The notes below the pieces were generated by a model. That model saw only the letters and a program-made list of their open reading frames with translations, was not told where the DNA came from and did no database searches. A DNA stretch of 64,000 bases. Source: Streptomyces formicae (GTDB taxonomy: Bacteria; Actinomycetota; Actinomycetes; Streptomycetales; Streptomycetaceae). The translations under genes were made by a program, and so were the position numbers. The DNA lies in NCBI RefSeq assembly GCF_022647665.1, contig NZ_CP071872.1, positions 7,998,001-8,062,000 of the forward strand, written 5' to 3'. Every line of letters starts with the position of its first letter. Position 1 is the first letter of the stretch. Shown here piece by piece: positions 39,678-48,431 of the stretch.

Positions 39678-41053
39678 CCGACACCGCCACCCTGGCGGGC
39701 CTGGACCCGGCCACCCTGGGAGACATCCTCCGGGTGGCCGGATCCCCCGGCTTCGACCGCTGGAAGGACCAGGTCCACCGCACCGGCGGCTGCTCCGACC
39801 CGATCCACCTCACCGGCTGGACCCTCGCCAAAGACCGCGCGACCGGTGAGACGCTGCGCCGCTACTCGACCGACACCGAGCCGGACGGACGCCTCCGCGT
39901 CGCCTGCGGCAACCGCCGCGCCTCCCGCTGCCCCTCCTGCGCCTACACCTACGCCGGAGACACCTACCACCTCATCCGCGCGGGCCTGGCCGGTGACGAC
40001 TCCAAAGACATCCCCGCCGCCGTCCGCGACCACGCCCGGGTGTTCGCCACCTTCACCGCGCCGTCGTTCGGACGCGTGCACAACCGCCCCGACCGTGGCA
40101 TCTGCCGCTGCGGCACCCGGCACGCAGAGACCGACCCCGCCCTGGGTACCGCCCTGGACCCGGCCACCTATGACTACGCCGGGACGGTGCTGTTCAACAA
40201 CCACGCGGGCCAGTTGTGGCAGCGCTTCACCACCCGGCTCCGCCGCGAACTCGCCGCCCGCGCCGGACTCACACAACGCGAACTGAAAGACGCGCTGCGG
40301 GTTTCCTACGGCAAGGTCGCCGAGTTCCAGAAGCGCGGCGCCATCCACTTCCACGCCGTGATCCGCCTCGACGGCCCGGACGGCCCCGACTCGCCCCCGC
40401 CGTCCTGGGCGAGCGTGCAGCTGCTCACCGACTCCATCCGCGCCGCCGTCGCCCACTCCTACACCTCGATCACCGTCCCGGCCGCCGGGGATCAGCCCTG
40501 CCGGCCTTTCCGCTGGGGCCGCCAGCTCGACATCCGCCCCGTCCTCGCCTTCGGTGACGGCTCCGACATCACCGAACAGGCCGTCGCCTCCTACGTCGCC
40601 AAGTACGCCACCAAGGCTGCCGAGTCGACCGGCAGCCTCGACCGCCGCATCGGGAACCGGGAAGTCCTCGACCTCCTGGACGTGCCCGACCACCCCCGGC
40701 GCCTCATCGAAGCGTGCCTTGACCTCGCCCCGCTCTACCCCGACCGGAAGCTGGGCGCCTGGGCTCACATGCTCGGTTTCCGCGGCCACTTCTCCACCAA
40801 GTCCCGCCGCTACTCCACCACCCTCGGCGCCCTCCGCCAGATCCGTGCCGACTACCGCGCCGCCCAGGAACAAGACGCCCTCGGCGACCCCGACACCGTC
40901 CTCGTCCTCGCCTCCTGGCAGTACGCCGGACACGGCCACACCCCTGGGGAATCCGTCCTCGCCGCTTCCATCGCCCGCGATCTCCAGCTCAACCGCGAGA
41001 CGGCCCGCGAAGCCCTCCAAGACCAACTCGCCCTGGAAGGAGTCACAGCATGA
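39674..41053 (+). CDS. repSA: Rolling-circle replication initiator, RepSA-like
   Basis: A 459-residue protein starting at GTG 39674 (MTDTATLAGLDPATLGDILR). It has an N-terminal Cys cluster (VACGNRRASRCPSCAYTYAG, GICRCGTRH), a HUH-type metal motif in FQKRGAIHFHAVIRLDG (H-x-H) and a catalytic-Tyr motif in AVASYVAKYATKAAE, as in actinobacterial Rep proteins of the pSAM2/pIJ101 group. It would nick the element's origin after excision. Overlaps xis by 4 bp (ATGA). Confidence 0.88.
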   Translation: MTDTATLAGLDPATLGDILRVAGSPGFDRWKDQVHRTGGCSDPIHLTGWTLAKDRATGETLRRYSTDTEPDGRLRVACGNRRASRCPSCAYTYAGDTYHLIRAGLAGDDSKDIPAAVRDHARVFATFTAPSFGRVHNRPDRGICRCGTRHAETDPALGTALDPATYDYAGTVLFNNHAGQLWQRFTTRLRRELAARAGLTQRELKDALRVSYGKVAEFQKRGAIHFHAVIRLDGPDGPDSPPPSWASVQLLTDSIRAAVAHSYTSITVPAAGDQPCRPFRWGRQLDIRPVLAFGDGSDITEQAVASYVAKYATKAAESTGSLDRRIGNREVLDLLDVPDHPRRLIEACLDLAPLYPDRKLGAWAHMLGFRGHFSTKSRRYSTTLGALRQIRADYRAAQEQDALGDPDTVLVLASWQYAGHGHTPGESVLAASIARDLQLNRETAREALQDQLALEGVTA

Positions 41054-41256
41054 CCACCGCCGTGATCGAACGGAAGTGGCACACCACCGCCGAGGTCGCC
41101 GACATGCTCGGCTTCGGCCTGTCCAAGACCAAGATGCTGGTCCTCACCGGGGAGATCCGCTCGGTGAAGGTCGGCCGTAACCGCCGCATTCTCCCGGCCT
41201 GGGTCGACGAGTACGTCCAGCGCGTCACCGCCAACGCTGAAGGGTGGGCGGCATGA
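41050..41256 (+). CDS. xis: Excisionase (Xis), MerR-like HTH
   Basis: A 68-residue protein: KWHTTAEVADMLGFGLSKTK then MLVLTGEIRSVKVGRNRRIL and PAWVDEYVQRVTANA, the helix-turn-helix excisionase (DNA-binding protein excisionase family) pattern. It overlaps repSA at its start and int at its end (ATGA at 41253-41256), giving a repSA-xis-int operon as in pSAM2. Confidence 0.88.
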   Translation: MTTAVIERKWHTTAEVADMLGFGLSKTKMLVLTGEIRSVKVGRNRRILPAWVDEYVQRVTANAEGWAA

Positions 41257-42479
41257 GCGGCAAGCGAGGCAACGGCGAGGGCTCCATCTACCCGTACAAG
41301 AACGGCTATGCGGCCTACGTCTGGGTCACCAAGCCGGACGGCAAGCGGGCCCGGAAGTACGCCTACGGCAAGACCCGCGAGGATGTCCATGAGAAGTGGC
41401 TCAACCTCCATGCCGAGGCGAAGAAGGGGCCCGTCGCCACTCGGCACCGCACTCTCGCAGCGTTCCTCGCGTACTGGCTCGACTCGATCGTGAAGCCCAA
41501 CCTCGCCCCGTTGTCGTACGTCTCGTACGAGGGGTACGTACGGCTCTACATCACCCCGCACCTCGGTGCGAAGCGGCTCGACAAGCTCACCGTCCGGGAC
41601 GTGCGCGAGTGGCTGGTCAAGCTCGCGACCGTCTGCCAGTGCTGCGCCCAGGGCAAGGACGCGAAGCGGGAGCCCAGCCGTCGGAAGTGCTGTGCGGTCG
41701 GCGACTGCTGCGAGTCGTACCCGTCCCGCCGGGTGATCCAGGGTTCCCGCGATGCCCTGCGGGCCGCGTTGACCCACGCCGTGACCGAGGAGGAGATCAG
41801 CAAGAACGTCGCCTCCCTGGTGAAGGTTCCCAAGCCTCGTCGCCGCCGGATCAAGCCGTGGTCCGTCGCCGAGGCAGGCCGGTTCCTCGCTGACGCAGCC
41901 GCCCGCGATGACCACCTCTTCGCGGCCTGGGTGCTCGTGCTGTGCCTCGGGCTCCGCCGCGGTGAGGTCCTGGGCCTGACGTGGAAGTCCGTCGACTTCG
42001 AGACCGGCGAGTTGTACGTGGATCACCAGATCCAGCGGGCGGGGCGCCAGATCCTCCACCGCGAGACGAAGACCGAGGACTCGGACGACTTCCTGCCTCT
42101 GCCGGCACTCTGTCTCAAGGCCCTGCGCATGCGCCGTGCCCAGCAGCTCGGCGACCGGAAAGCCGCCGGGGAGCTCTGGCAGGACGGTCATGACCTGATC
42201 TTCACCACGAAGTACGGCACCCCCATCGAGCCGGGCAACCTCACCCGCATGTTCGCGCTGCGTGCTCGTCGCGCCGGGCTCCGGGTGATCCCACTCCGGA
42301 ACACCCGGCACACATGCAGCTCGCTCCTGGTCGCCCTCAAGGTCCACCCGAAGGTGGCTCAGCGCATCCTGCGACACTCCCAGATCGCCATGACGATGGA
42401 GGTCTACGCCGAGGCGAGCGAGGAAGAGGTACGCGCCGCGATCGGCAAGCTGTCCGACGCGATGGGCGGTACCGGCTGA
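41253..42479 (+). CDS. int: Tyrosine recombinase integrase
   Basis: A 408-residue phage-type integrase. N-terminal AP2-like arm-binding region (GNGEGSIYPYKNGYAAYVWV), SAM-like core-binding domain (LAAFLAYWLDSIVKPNLAPL, YVRLYITPHLGAKRLDKLTV), and catalytic domain with Arg in LCLGLRRGEVLGLTWKSV, LRNTRHTCSSLLVALKVHPK (Arg-His), LRHSQIAMTMEVYAEAS (His and nucleophilic Tyr). A Cys-rich insert (CQCCAQGKDAKR, KCCAVGDCCESYP) interrupts the core-binding domain. ATG 41253 overlaps the xis stop; a GTG at 41244 is also possible. It ends 85 bp from attR and recombines tRNA-Arg. Confidence 0.92.
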   Translation: MSGKRGNGEGSIYPYKNGYAAYVWVTKPDGKRARKYAYGKTREDVHEKWLNLHAEAKKGPVATRHRTLAAFLAYWLDSIVKPNLAPLSYVSYEGYVRLYITPHLGAKRLDKLTVRDVREWLVKLATVCQCCAQGKDAKREPSRRKCCAVGDCCESYPSRRVIQGSRDALRAALTHAVTEEEISKNVASLVKVPKPRRRRIKPWSVAEAGRFLADAAARDDHLFAAWVLVLCLGLRRGEVLGLTWKSVDFETGELYVDHQIQRAGRQILHRETKTEDSDDFLPLPALCLKALRMRRAQQLGDRKAAGELWQDGHDLIFTTKYGTPIEPGNLTRMFALRARRAGLRVIPLRNTRHTCSSLLVALKVHPKVAQRILRHSQIAMTMEVYAEASEEEVRAAIGKLSDAMGGTG

Positions 42480-42490
42480 CGACGATCAGC

Positions 42491-42521
42491 GCGGTTGCTG
42501 TACTTCACTGCTGTACAGCAC
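42491..42521 (+). promoter_or_regulatory. Candidate right arm-type Int/Xis binding sites
   Basis: GCGGTTGCTGT (42491-42501) and CTGCTGTACAGCAC (42508-42521) repeat the pair found inside attL at 31706-31745. They lie 44-74 bp from attR. Confidence 0.5.
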
Positions 42522-42524
42522 GAC

Positions 42525-42558
42525 AAAGCCCCCTCCGGGATGATCCCGAGGGGGCTTT
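42525..42558. terminator. Element-borne terminator serving int and tRNA-Arg
   Basis: AAAGCCCCCTCCGGGA pairs with TCCCGAGGGGGCTTT (one bulged C, loop TGA). It lies between the int stop and attR. After integration it also takes over as the terminator of the minus-strand tRNA-Arg, whose own terminator is now 11 kb away. Confidence 0.75.
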
Positions 42559-42564
42559 GAGCTG

Positions 42565-42608
42565 TGTGCACTCGGCAGGATTCGAACCTGCAACCTTCTG
42601 ATCCGTAG
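42565..42608. repeat. attR (44-bp direct repeat within tRNA-Arg)
   Basis: Same 44 bp as attL. It covers the tRNA from the anticodon loop to the 3' end, so integration regenerates a complete tRNA at this side. Confidence 0.95.
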
Positions 42609-42639
42609 TCAGATGCTCTATCCGTTAAGCTACGAGTGC
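42567..42639 (-). tRNA. tRNA-Arg (anticodon ACG)
   Basis: Reading the minus strand: acceptor GCACTCG pairs with CGAGTGC, D-arm AGCTTAACGGATAGAGC, anticodon stem TCTGA/TCAGA with loop CTACGGA (anticodon ACG), variable AAGG, T-arm GCAGG-TTCGAATC-CCTGC-like, discriminator A; CCA is not encoded. 73 nt. It is the integration target of the AICE. Confidence 0.95.
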
Positions 42640-42819
42640 TTGGCTTCTCGGGCTTTTCTGCCCGGTCGGCGTTGCGGGAACAACATTACATGACCTGCGC
42701 CGTCAGACGAAATCCATTAGCCGCACCCTGCCTGACCTGCGAAAACACCCGTACGGCGGTATGGGCGGGAGCAGTCGGGCCCGGACTCGCCGGAGGGCGG
42801 AGCCGGGGACGGAAACGAT

Positions 42820-42849
42820 CGAAGCCCCGGCCTTCGGGCCGGGGCTTCG
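42820..42849 (-). terminator. Terminator of tRNA-Ser
   Basis: Perfect 13-bp stem CGAAGCCCCGGCC, loop TTCG, GGCCGGGGCTTCG. On the minus strand it lies 9 bp after the tRNA-Ser 3' end. Confidence 0.8.
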
Positions 42850-42858
42850 GTGTTGGGG

Positions 42859-42949
42859 CGGAGGCGGAGGGATTTGAACCCTCGATGGGCTTTAAGACCC
42901 AAACCGCATTAGCAGTGCGGCGCCATAGACCGGACTAGGCGACGCCTCC
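42859..42949 (-). tRNA. tRNA-Ser (anticodon GCT)
   Basis: Minus strand: acceptor GGAGGCG/CGCCTCC, anticodon stem CCGCA/TGCGG with loop CTGCTAA (anticodon GCT), long class II variable arm (TTTGGGTCTTAAAGCCCATC), T-arm GAGGGTTCAAATCCCTC, discriminator G. 91 nt, as expected for tRNA-Ser. Confidence 0.95.
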
Positions 42950-43272
42950 AGCACACCCGCGCGGGCGCGAGTGGTGCGTGCAGATGATGACACAGCCGGG
43001 TGGGGTGTCACCAATCGATCCCCACGGTACTAGGCCCGCGGGCCCCGGGGCAAAGAGCTTCGCTGGCCCAGCCGGGGCAGGCACGCAGGCGGGCGGGCGA
43101 CGGCGACCGGGCCGGGGACGGCGGAGGGCGGAGGCCGGTGCTGGCGTCGGGGCGGCGGAGGGCGGCGGGGCGCCCACTCGGGTCAGTACCGGTTGCGCAA
43201 CGCGCGGGCGTGCGGAGCGTTAGAGATGCCGGGGCGCCGCCCCTTTCGTCCTTCAGCTCTGCAGGAGTGCCC
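42950..43272. other. Intergenic region before the protease-inhibitor gene
   Basis: 323 bp with no credible gene: G/C-rich, with purine-rich GGCGGAGGGCGG runs. It should hold the divergent promoters of tRNA-Ser and of the SSI-like gene, but no clear -35/-10 pair was recognised. Confidence 0.4.
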
Positions 43273-43734
43273 ATGCTGCGCCGCCTCGCTCTCACCATCG
43301 CCGCGACCGCCGCGCTCGCCGTCACCGCGCCGGGTACGGCCGCGTCCGCGTCCGCTGCCGCCTCCGAGCCGCTGCCACTGCCTCTGCTGCAGTCGCAGCA
43401 GACGGCGGACCAGCTCACCCTGACCACCACGGAGACCGGCAACCCGAAGGCCAACGGCACCTTCGAGCTGACCTGCGGTCCGGTGGGCGGTTCGCACCCC
43501 GAGGCGCAGGCCGCCTGCGACCGGCTGGCGGAGTTGAGCGAGGGCGGGGGTGACCCGTTCGAGGGGGCCCCTGAGGACTCGATGTGCACGCAGATGTACG
43601 GCGGCCGGGCCACCGCCCGGATCACCGGGACCTGGCAGGGGCGTACCGTCGACGCCACCTTCGACCGCACGAACGGCTGCGAGATCGACCGGTGGGAGAA
43701 GCTGGAGCCGGTCCTGCCGACCGCCAGGACGTAA
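43273..43734 (+). CDS. Secreted subtilisin-inhibitor-like (SSI) protein
   Basis: A 153-residue protein with a signal peptide (MLRRLALTIAATAALAVTAP, cleavage near ASASAAA). The mature part has the four SSI cysteines: FELTCGPVGGSHPEAQAACD and MCTQMYGGRATARITGTWQG with RTNGCEIDRWEKL. By alignment with SSI (C-P-M-V at the reactive loop) the loop here is C-T-Q-M, putting Gln at P1 and Met at P1'. SSI proteins inhibit secreted subtilisin- or trypsin-type proteases. ATG at 43273 with GGAG upstream. Confidence 0.85.
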   Translation: MLRRLALTIAATAALAVTAPGTAASASAAASEPLPLPLLQSQQTADQLTLTTTETGNPKANGTFELTCGPVGGSHPEAQAACDRLAELSEGGGDPFEGAPEDSMCTQMYGGRATARITGTWQGRTVDATFDRTNGCEIDRWEKLEPVLPTART

Positions 43735-43969
43735 CCGGTCAGGAGCATGCCCCGGGCCGACCTGGAGGCGGCGCCGGGGACGCCCGAGGGCGAATCGCCG
43801 GGCACGGGGCTACTGCGTGTACACAGAACCTTGGTGAGAGCTCCCCCTCATCCGCCGCCGCACCCCCACCCCCTGCCTTTAGACTCCCTCCAGTGACAGG
43901 TCGCGGCCCGAGGGGCAAGATGGGGCCGGCCGTCCGCAAGATGCTGTGAGTCAGGGAGGAAGCGTCGTC

Positions 43970-46900
43970 GTGAGCAGCAGGCCATCCCGAGGCGCTGCTC
44001 GCCTCGCAGCCATACTCGACGCTCTCCCGGACGGGCTCGTCCTGGTCAACTGCAACGGCACGGTGGTCAACGCCAACACCATCGCCTTGGAGATGTTCGA
44101 GACGCCGGGTACGGCGCTGGTGGGGCGGGGCCTCCTCGATCTGCTCCCGTCCTTCGACTCGAAGCTGATCCCGGGCTCGATGCGGCGCCCCGAGGCCGCT
44201 GACGAGCGCGGCCGTACGAAGCCCACCCGGATGGTCGCGCGGCGCACCGACGGAAGCGAGTTCCCCGTCGAGGTCACCAGCGCGAGCCTGGAGGACGGCC
44301 AGGAGGCGTACGCCTCGTACAGCAGCAGCAGTGGCGGCGGCACCGGCGGCAGCTACACCGGCGACGAGCTGCTCATGCTGGTCGTGCGCGATCTCTCCGG
44401 CGCCATGGACACGGAGGCCGAACTCGCCCGCTCCCAGCGGCAGACCGAGATGATCCTGCGGGCCGCCGCCGAGGGCGTCGTCGGTACGGACACCGACGGC
44501 CGGGTCGTACTCGTGAACCCGGCCGCCGCGCAGATCCTGGGCTTCCGCGCCAGCGACCTGGGCGGCAAGGAGCTGCACCCGCTGATCCTGCACTCGCGGC
44601 CGGACGGCGAGCCGTTCCCGTACGAGGAGTCGCCGCTCGCCGACACGCTCAAATCCGGGCGCAAGCACCGGGTCCGCGGGCAGGTGCTGTACGCGAAGGA
44701 CGGCTCGCAGGTGCCCGTCGACCTGACGACGGCGCCGGTACGGGACGGGGACCAGCTGGTCGGTGCGGTGATGACGTTCACCGACCGACGGCCCTACGAG
44801 CAGCAGGCGCGGAAGCACACCGCCGAGATCACCGAGCGCGACGAGCGGCACGCGGCCGAACTCGCGGAGCTGACCGCGAAGCACACCGCGGAGCTCACCG
44901 GCCTCACCGAGAAGCATGCGGCCGAGTTCGCGGACATGACAGCTGAGCTCGCCGACAAGACGGAGCGGTACGCGGCGGAGGCCGAGGAGCGCGACGAGCG
45001 CCTGGCCTCGCTCACCGCCCGTCACCACCAGCTGACCGCCGTCCTGGGCGATTCGCTGCGCGGGCCGCTGGAGGAGCTGCGCGGCGAGCTCGGGAAGCTC
45101 GCCGCCGACCCGGCCGGGCAGCTGTGGCCCGAGGCCAACCAGATCCTGCACCACCTCGCCGCCGGGTACGCCCGGATGACCACGCTGGTCGACAACGTCC
45201 TCGGCTTCCAGCGTCTGGACGCGGGCGCCGAGCCGCTGCGGCGGGCGAACGTGCTGCTCGACGGGGTCGTGGCGGCGGGTGTCGACGGTGCGGTCGAACT
45301 GATCGGCCCCGGGCGTGCGCAGTTCGCGGTGCACGCCCCGCCGATCGAGGCCGAGGTGGACGCGGCCCGGCTGGCGACGGCCCTGGCCCATCTGATCGCG
45401 GACGTCGCCGGGGTCGACTCGACCGGCAGGGCCCGGGCCGTGGCGGCCGGGGCGGTCGGCGGGTACGTCGACTCGACGATCGTGGTCGCGGCGGCGCAGC
45501 GCGGCGATGTCGTACGGATCGAGGTGCGCGGGCCGTACCCCGGGGGCGACCCGGTGCACGAGCCGATCGTCCGCGGCATCGTGACCGCGCACGGCGGTGT
45601 GCTGCAGACGCACGAGGTGCCGGGGATGAGCGGCAGCGCATACGTGCTGGAGGTGCCGCTGGGGGAGGGCGCGGGGACGGTGACGCCACCGCCTCCCGCC
45701 GAGATCGCGCAGGCCGCTCCGGGCGCTCAGGCCGGTCCGGGCGCTCAGGCCGCTCCGGGCGATACGTCCGGCAACGCGTCCGGGGGCGTTTCCACTGGCG
45801 GCGGGCGCAGGCGCGCACGGCGGGCGTCCACGGACGCGTTCCTGGAGAGCCCCATGGATCCGGAGGCGTCCGGCGAACCGTCGGGGCGGCGCCGGGCCGC
45901 CGGCCACGCGGACGGGGACTCCGACGGCGGTGCGGTCACCGGTACGGGTGCCGGAAACGGTGCTGGTACGGGTGCCGGAAACGGTGCCGGTACGAACGTC
46001 GCGGGCAGCGGCACCGGCCGTCGTCGCGGGCGCCCGAGCCCGGCCGAGGCGGCCGAGGGCGCCGTCGTCACCGCGGCGGAAGGTGCCGCCGGGGGAGGGC
46101 GCCCCGCGCTGGGCGACACCGTCCCGCCGCAGGGCGTGGCCCCGGAGGCGCAGACCAGCCGGCCCACCGGCCGCCGGGCCCGGCGCGCCGAGGCGGCGGT
46201 GCCCGCGCTGCCGGCGGCGCCGGAGGGCGCGACCGGCGGGCAGGACAATGCGGGCATCCCGGTGCCCGAGCCCGGCGCGGCACCTGCCGCCGGATGGCCC
46301 GTACCCGCCCAGGGCAATCCGCCTGCCGCAACCGGCGCCGCCGCGCTGGAGCCGGCGGGGGCCGTGGCGCAGCCGGCCGGGCGCCGTGCGCGAAGGGCGC
46401 TCGGCGGGCCGAGCACGGGTTCGGGTACAAGCACGAGTGCCGGTGCGCAGGAGCAGGTCAGGAGCAACCAGGCCGAGGAGGTGCGCACCGCCTTCGCGCT
46501 ACCGCCCGCCGACGCCGACCGGGTACCCGCTCCGGTCGCACCGACCGCCCCGGCTGCCCCCGTCGCCCCGGCCGCCGAGGGACGCCATGACGCCGCACCC
46601 GTCGCGGCGGGCGCCGATCACACCCCGCCGCAGCCGCACCCCGTACCCACCGGGCGACGCCGGGCGCGCCAGGAGGCCGCGCCGGAGCCGGAGTGGACCG
46701 CGAACGGAACGTCAACGTCCGGGCATGGCCCGGCCGCGGTCGCGGGCGCCGCGGCACCCGCGCAGGCCGGAGGCGGCGACAGCGGTTCCGTACCGCTGCC
46801 GCCCGCGGCTCCCGCTCCTGCTCCTGCTCCTGCTCCCGCTCCCGCTCCTGCTCCCGCGCCTGCTTCGGCTGCCCCCGCCGCTCCCGATGAGCCGCGGCGT

Positions 46901-48160
46901 GCCGCGCAGCCGCTGCCCGCGGAGGCACCGCTGCCCGCCGACGCCTCGCACGGCAGGTCGTTCAGTGTGCGCACGCTCGGCCAGGGCGTACCGTTCGCCC
47001 AGCATGCCGCCGGGCAGAGCGGGCAGAGCGGGCAGACCGGTGCTGTCGCGCAGCCGCGGCAGCCGTCGCCGAACGGCACGCCCGGGCAGGATCAGACGCA
47101 GAACCAGACCCTCGGCGCGGGCCGCCGCCGCAAGCTGGCCACCCCGCCCGCGGGCGACAGCCGCGGCGAGCGTGCCCTTCCCGAGACGGCCGCCCGCCCG
47201 CACCCACAGCTCCAGCCGACGCCCACACCCGGACCCGGACCCGGACCCGCCGGACAGTCCGGGCTGCCGGCCCAGCCCCAGCAGCCCTTGCAGCGGATCG
47301 CCGCCCCGGCCGAGGGCCGGGCGTACGCGATCGGCGCGCCGGACGAGGGCGCCGAAGGGCCCGAGCCGCTCGACGGCCCCGGCGGCGCCGTCGAGGTCGC
47401 GAACCAGCCCGCGCCCGTACCCGTCGACGACGAACTGCCCCCGGAGCCGCTGGACAACCCGCGCCGGCTGCTGGTCTGGCCCGCGCCGGACGTCGCCACG
47501 CAGCAGGCGCTGAGCGACCGCGGCTACCGTCCGGTGATCGTGCATTCGCGCGAGGAGGTGGACGCGCAGATCGCGGCGTTCCCCGCGGCGCTCTTCGTCG
47601 ACCCGCTGACCGGCCCGATCACCCGTACCGCGCTCCAGTCACTGCGCCGGGCGGCGGTCGCGGCCGAGGTGCCCGTGCTGCTCGCGGCCGGTCTGGGCCA
47701 GGCGACGCGCGAGGCGGCGTACGGCGCCGACCCCGCCGTACTGCTCAAGGCGCTGGCGCCGCGCGACAGCGAGCAGCATCCGTCGCGGGTGCTGCTGATC
47801 GAGGAGCAGAACGACATCGCGACCGCGCTGACGGCGACGCTGGAACGGCGCGGGATGCAGGTCGGGCGGGCCGGGGCCGACGCGGACGCCGTCGCGCTGG
47901 CGCAGCAGATGCGGCCGAACCTGGTGGTGATGGACCTGATGCAGGTGCGCCGCCGACGGGCCGGGATCATCGACTGGCTGCGGGCGAACGGCCAGCTGAA
48001 CCACACCCCGCTCGTCGTCTACACCTCCGCCGGACTCGACCGTGCCGAGCTGCCCAAGCTGTCGTCGGGCGAGACGGTGCTGTTCCTGGCGGAGCGGTCC
48101 ACGAGCGCCGAGGTGCAGGAGCGGATCGTGGATCTGCTCGCGAAGATCGGTACGAACTGA
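43970..48160 (+). CDS. Large PAS-domain protein resembling a degenerate hybrid histidine kinase
   Basis: GTG at 43970 (AGGGAGGA upstream) gives 1396 residues. Order: PAS 1 (LAAILDALPDGLVLVNCNGT), PAS 2 (MILRAAAEGVVGTDTDGRVV), a coiled coil of ERDERHAAELAELTAKHTAE type, a HisKA-like helix pair where the expected S-H-E-L-R-T-P-L is GDSLRGPLEELRGEL without His, and an ATPase-like segment (VRIEVRGPYPGGDPVHEPIV) without clear N, G1 or G2 boxes. About 580 Ala/Pro/Gly-rich residues follow, then a receiver-like domain (SRVLLIEEQNDIATALTATL, PNLVVMDLMQVRRRR) with Asp kept but the usual Lys not evident. Likely a non-catalytic signalling scaffold. Confidence 0.75.
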   Translation: MSSRPSRGAARLAAILDALPDGLVLVNCNGTVVNANTIALEMFETPGTALVGRGLLDLLPSFDSKLIPGSMRRPEAADERGRTKPTRMVARRTDGSEFPVEVTSASLEDGQEAYASYSSSSGGGTGGSYTGDELLMLVVRDLSGAMDTEAELARSQRQTEMILRAAAEGVVGTDTDGRVVLVNPAAAQILGFRASDLGGKELHPLILHSRPDGEPFPYEESPLADTLKSGRKHRVRGQVLYAKDGSQVPVDLTTAPVRDGDQLVGAVMTFTDRRPYEQQARKHTAEITERDERHAAELAELTAKHTAELTGLTEKHAAEFADMTAELADKTERYAAEAEERDERLASLTARHHQLTAVLGDSLRGPLEELRGELGKLAADPAGQLWPEANQILHHLAAGYARMTTLVDNVLGFQRLDAGAEPLRRANVLLDGVVAAGVDGAVELIGPGRAQFAVHAPPIEAEVDAARLATALAHLIADVAGVDSTGRARAVAAGAVGGYVDSTIVVAAAQRGDVVRIEVRGPYPGGDPVHEPIVRGIVTAHGGVLQTHEVPGMSGSAYVLEVPLGEGAGTVTPPPPAEIAQAAPGAQAGPGAQAAPGDTSGNASGGVSTGGGRRRARRASTDAFLESPMDPEASGEPSGRRRAAGHADGDSDGGAVTGTGAGNGAGTGAGNGAGTNVAGSGTGRRRGRPSPAEAAEGAVVTAAEGAAGGGRPALGDTVPPQGVAPEAQTSRPTGRRARRAEAAVPALPAAPEGATGGQDNAGIPVPEPGAAPAAGWPVPAQGNPPAATGAAALEPAGAVAQPAGRRARRALGGPSTGSGTSTSAGAQEQVRSNQAEEVRTAFALPPADADRVPAPVAPTAPAAPVAPAAEGRHDAAPVAAGADHTPPQPHPVPTGRRRARQEAAPEPEWTANGTSTSGHGPAAVAGAAAPAQAGGGDSGSVPLPPAAPAPAPAPAPAPAPAPAPASAAPAAPDEPRRAAQPLPAEAPLPADASHGRSFSVRTLGQGVPFAQHAAGQSGQSGQTGAVAQPRQPSPNGTPGQDQTQNQTLGAGRRRKLATPPAGDSRGERALPETAARPHPQLQPTPTPGPGPGPAGQSGLPAQPQQPLQRIAAPAEGRAYAIGAPDEGAEGPEPLDGPGGAVEVANQPAPVPVDDELPPEPLDNPRRLLVWPAPDVATQQALSDRGYRPVIVHSREEVDAQIAAFPAALFVDPLTGPITRTALQSLRRAAVAAEVPVLLAAGLGQATREAAYGADPAVLLKALAPRDSEQHPSRVLLIEEQNDIATALTATLERRGMQVGRAGADADAVALAQQMRPNLVVMDLMQVRRRRAGIIDWLRANGQLNHTPLVVYTSAGLDRAELPKLSSGETVLFLAERSTSAEVQERIVDLLAKIGTN

Positions 48161-48216
48161 GCCGACTCGGTACGAACTGAGTCCGCCGCTGAGGCGTGAC
48201 TCTGCCGCTGGTTCGC

Positions 48217-48409
48217 CTATTTCGCCATGAGCCGCCGCGCCGCCGCGTGGACCGATGCGCGCAGCCGCTCGCGGTCCTCGTCCGTGCTGCCGATGACGAT
48301 CCTGCGCATCTGCGGCACCGCCGTGGACCAGCCGACGAGCACGATCAGCATGAACAGCAGCTCGGGTCTCGGGTGCCGGGATCTCGTCGGTGATGACGCC
48401 CTCGGCCAT
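48217..48409 (-). pseudogene. Small membrane protein gene, probably frameshifted
   Basis: The upstream frame gives MAEGVITDEIPAPE; the shifted frame gives PELLFMLIVLVGWSTAVPQM then RRIVIGSTDEDRERLRASVH and AAARRLMAK, one membrane helix followed by a charged helix. The two parts join across a C-run near base 48365 with one base difference. Alternatively translation starts at the internal ATG at 48351, giving 44 residues. Function unknown. Confidence 0.45.
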
Positions 48410-48431
48410 GTCGGGTCCTACGGCCGTCCTA

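Larger units (their letters stand above)
31591..42608. mobile_element. pSAM2-type AICE integrated in tRNA-Arg(ACG)
   Basis: Bounded by perfect 44-bp direct repeats (attL 31591-31634, attR 42565-42608) that match the 3' half of tRNA-Arg. It carries the full AICE set, mostly on the plus strand: pra-like, TraSA/FtsK translocase, small spd-type genes, RepSA-like initiator, xis, int; on the minus strand korSA-like and pif-like genes. Cargo is a two-gene unit with an ImmA/IrrE peptidase. int is adjacent to attR, as expected. One excision unit is 10,974 bp. All core genes look intact, so the element may still excise, replicate and transfer. Confidence 0.92.

Noticed and set aside
43739..45907. A 722-codon minus-strand frame opposite the PAS protein
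   Set aside because: No recognisable domain; the plus strand shows PAS and coiled-coil motifs with typical codon bias.
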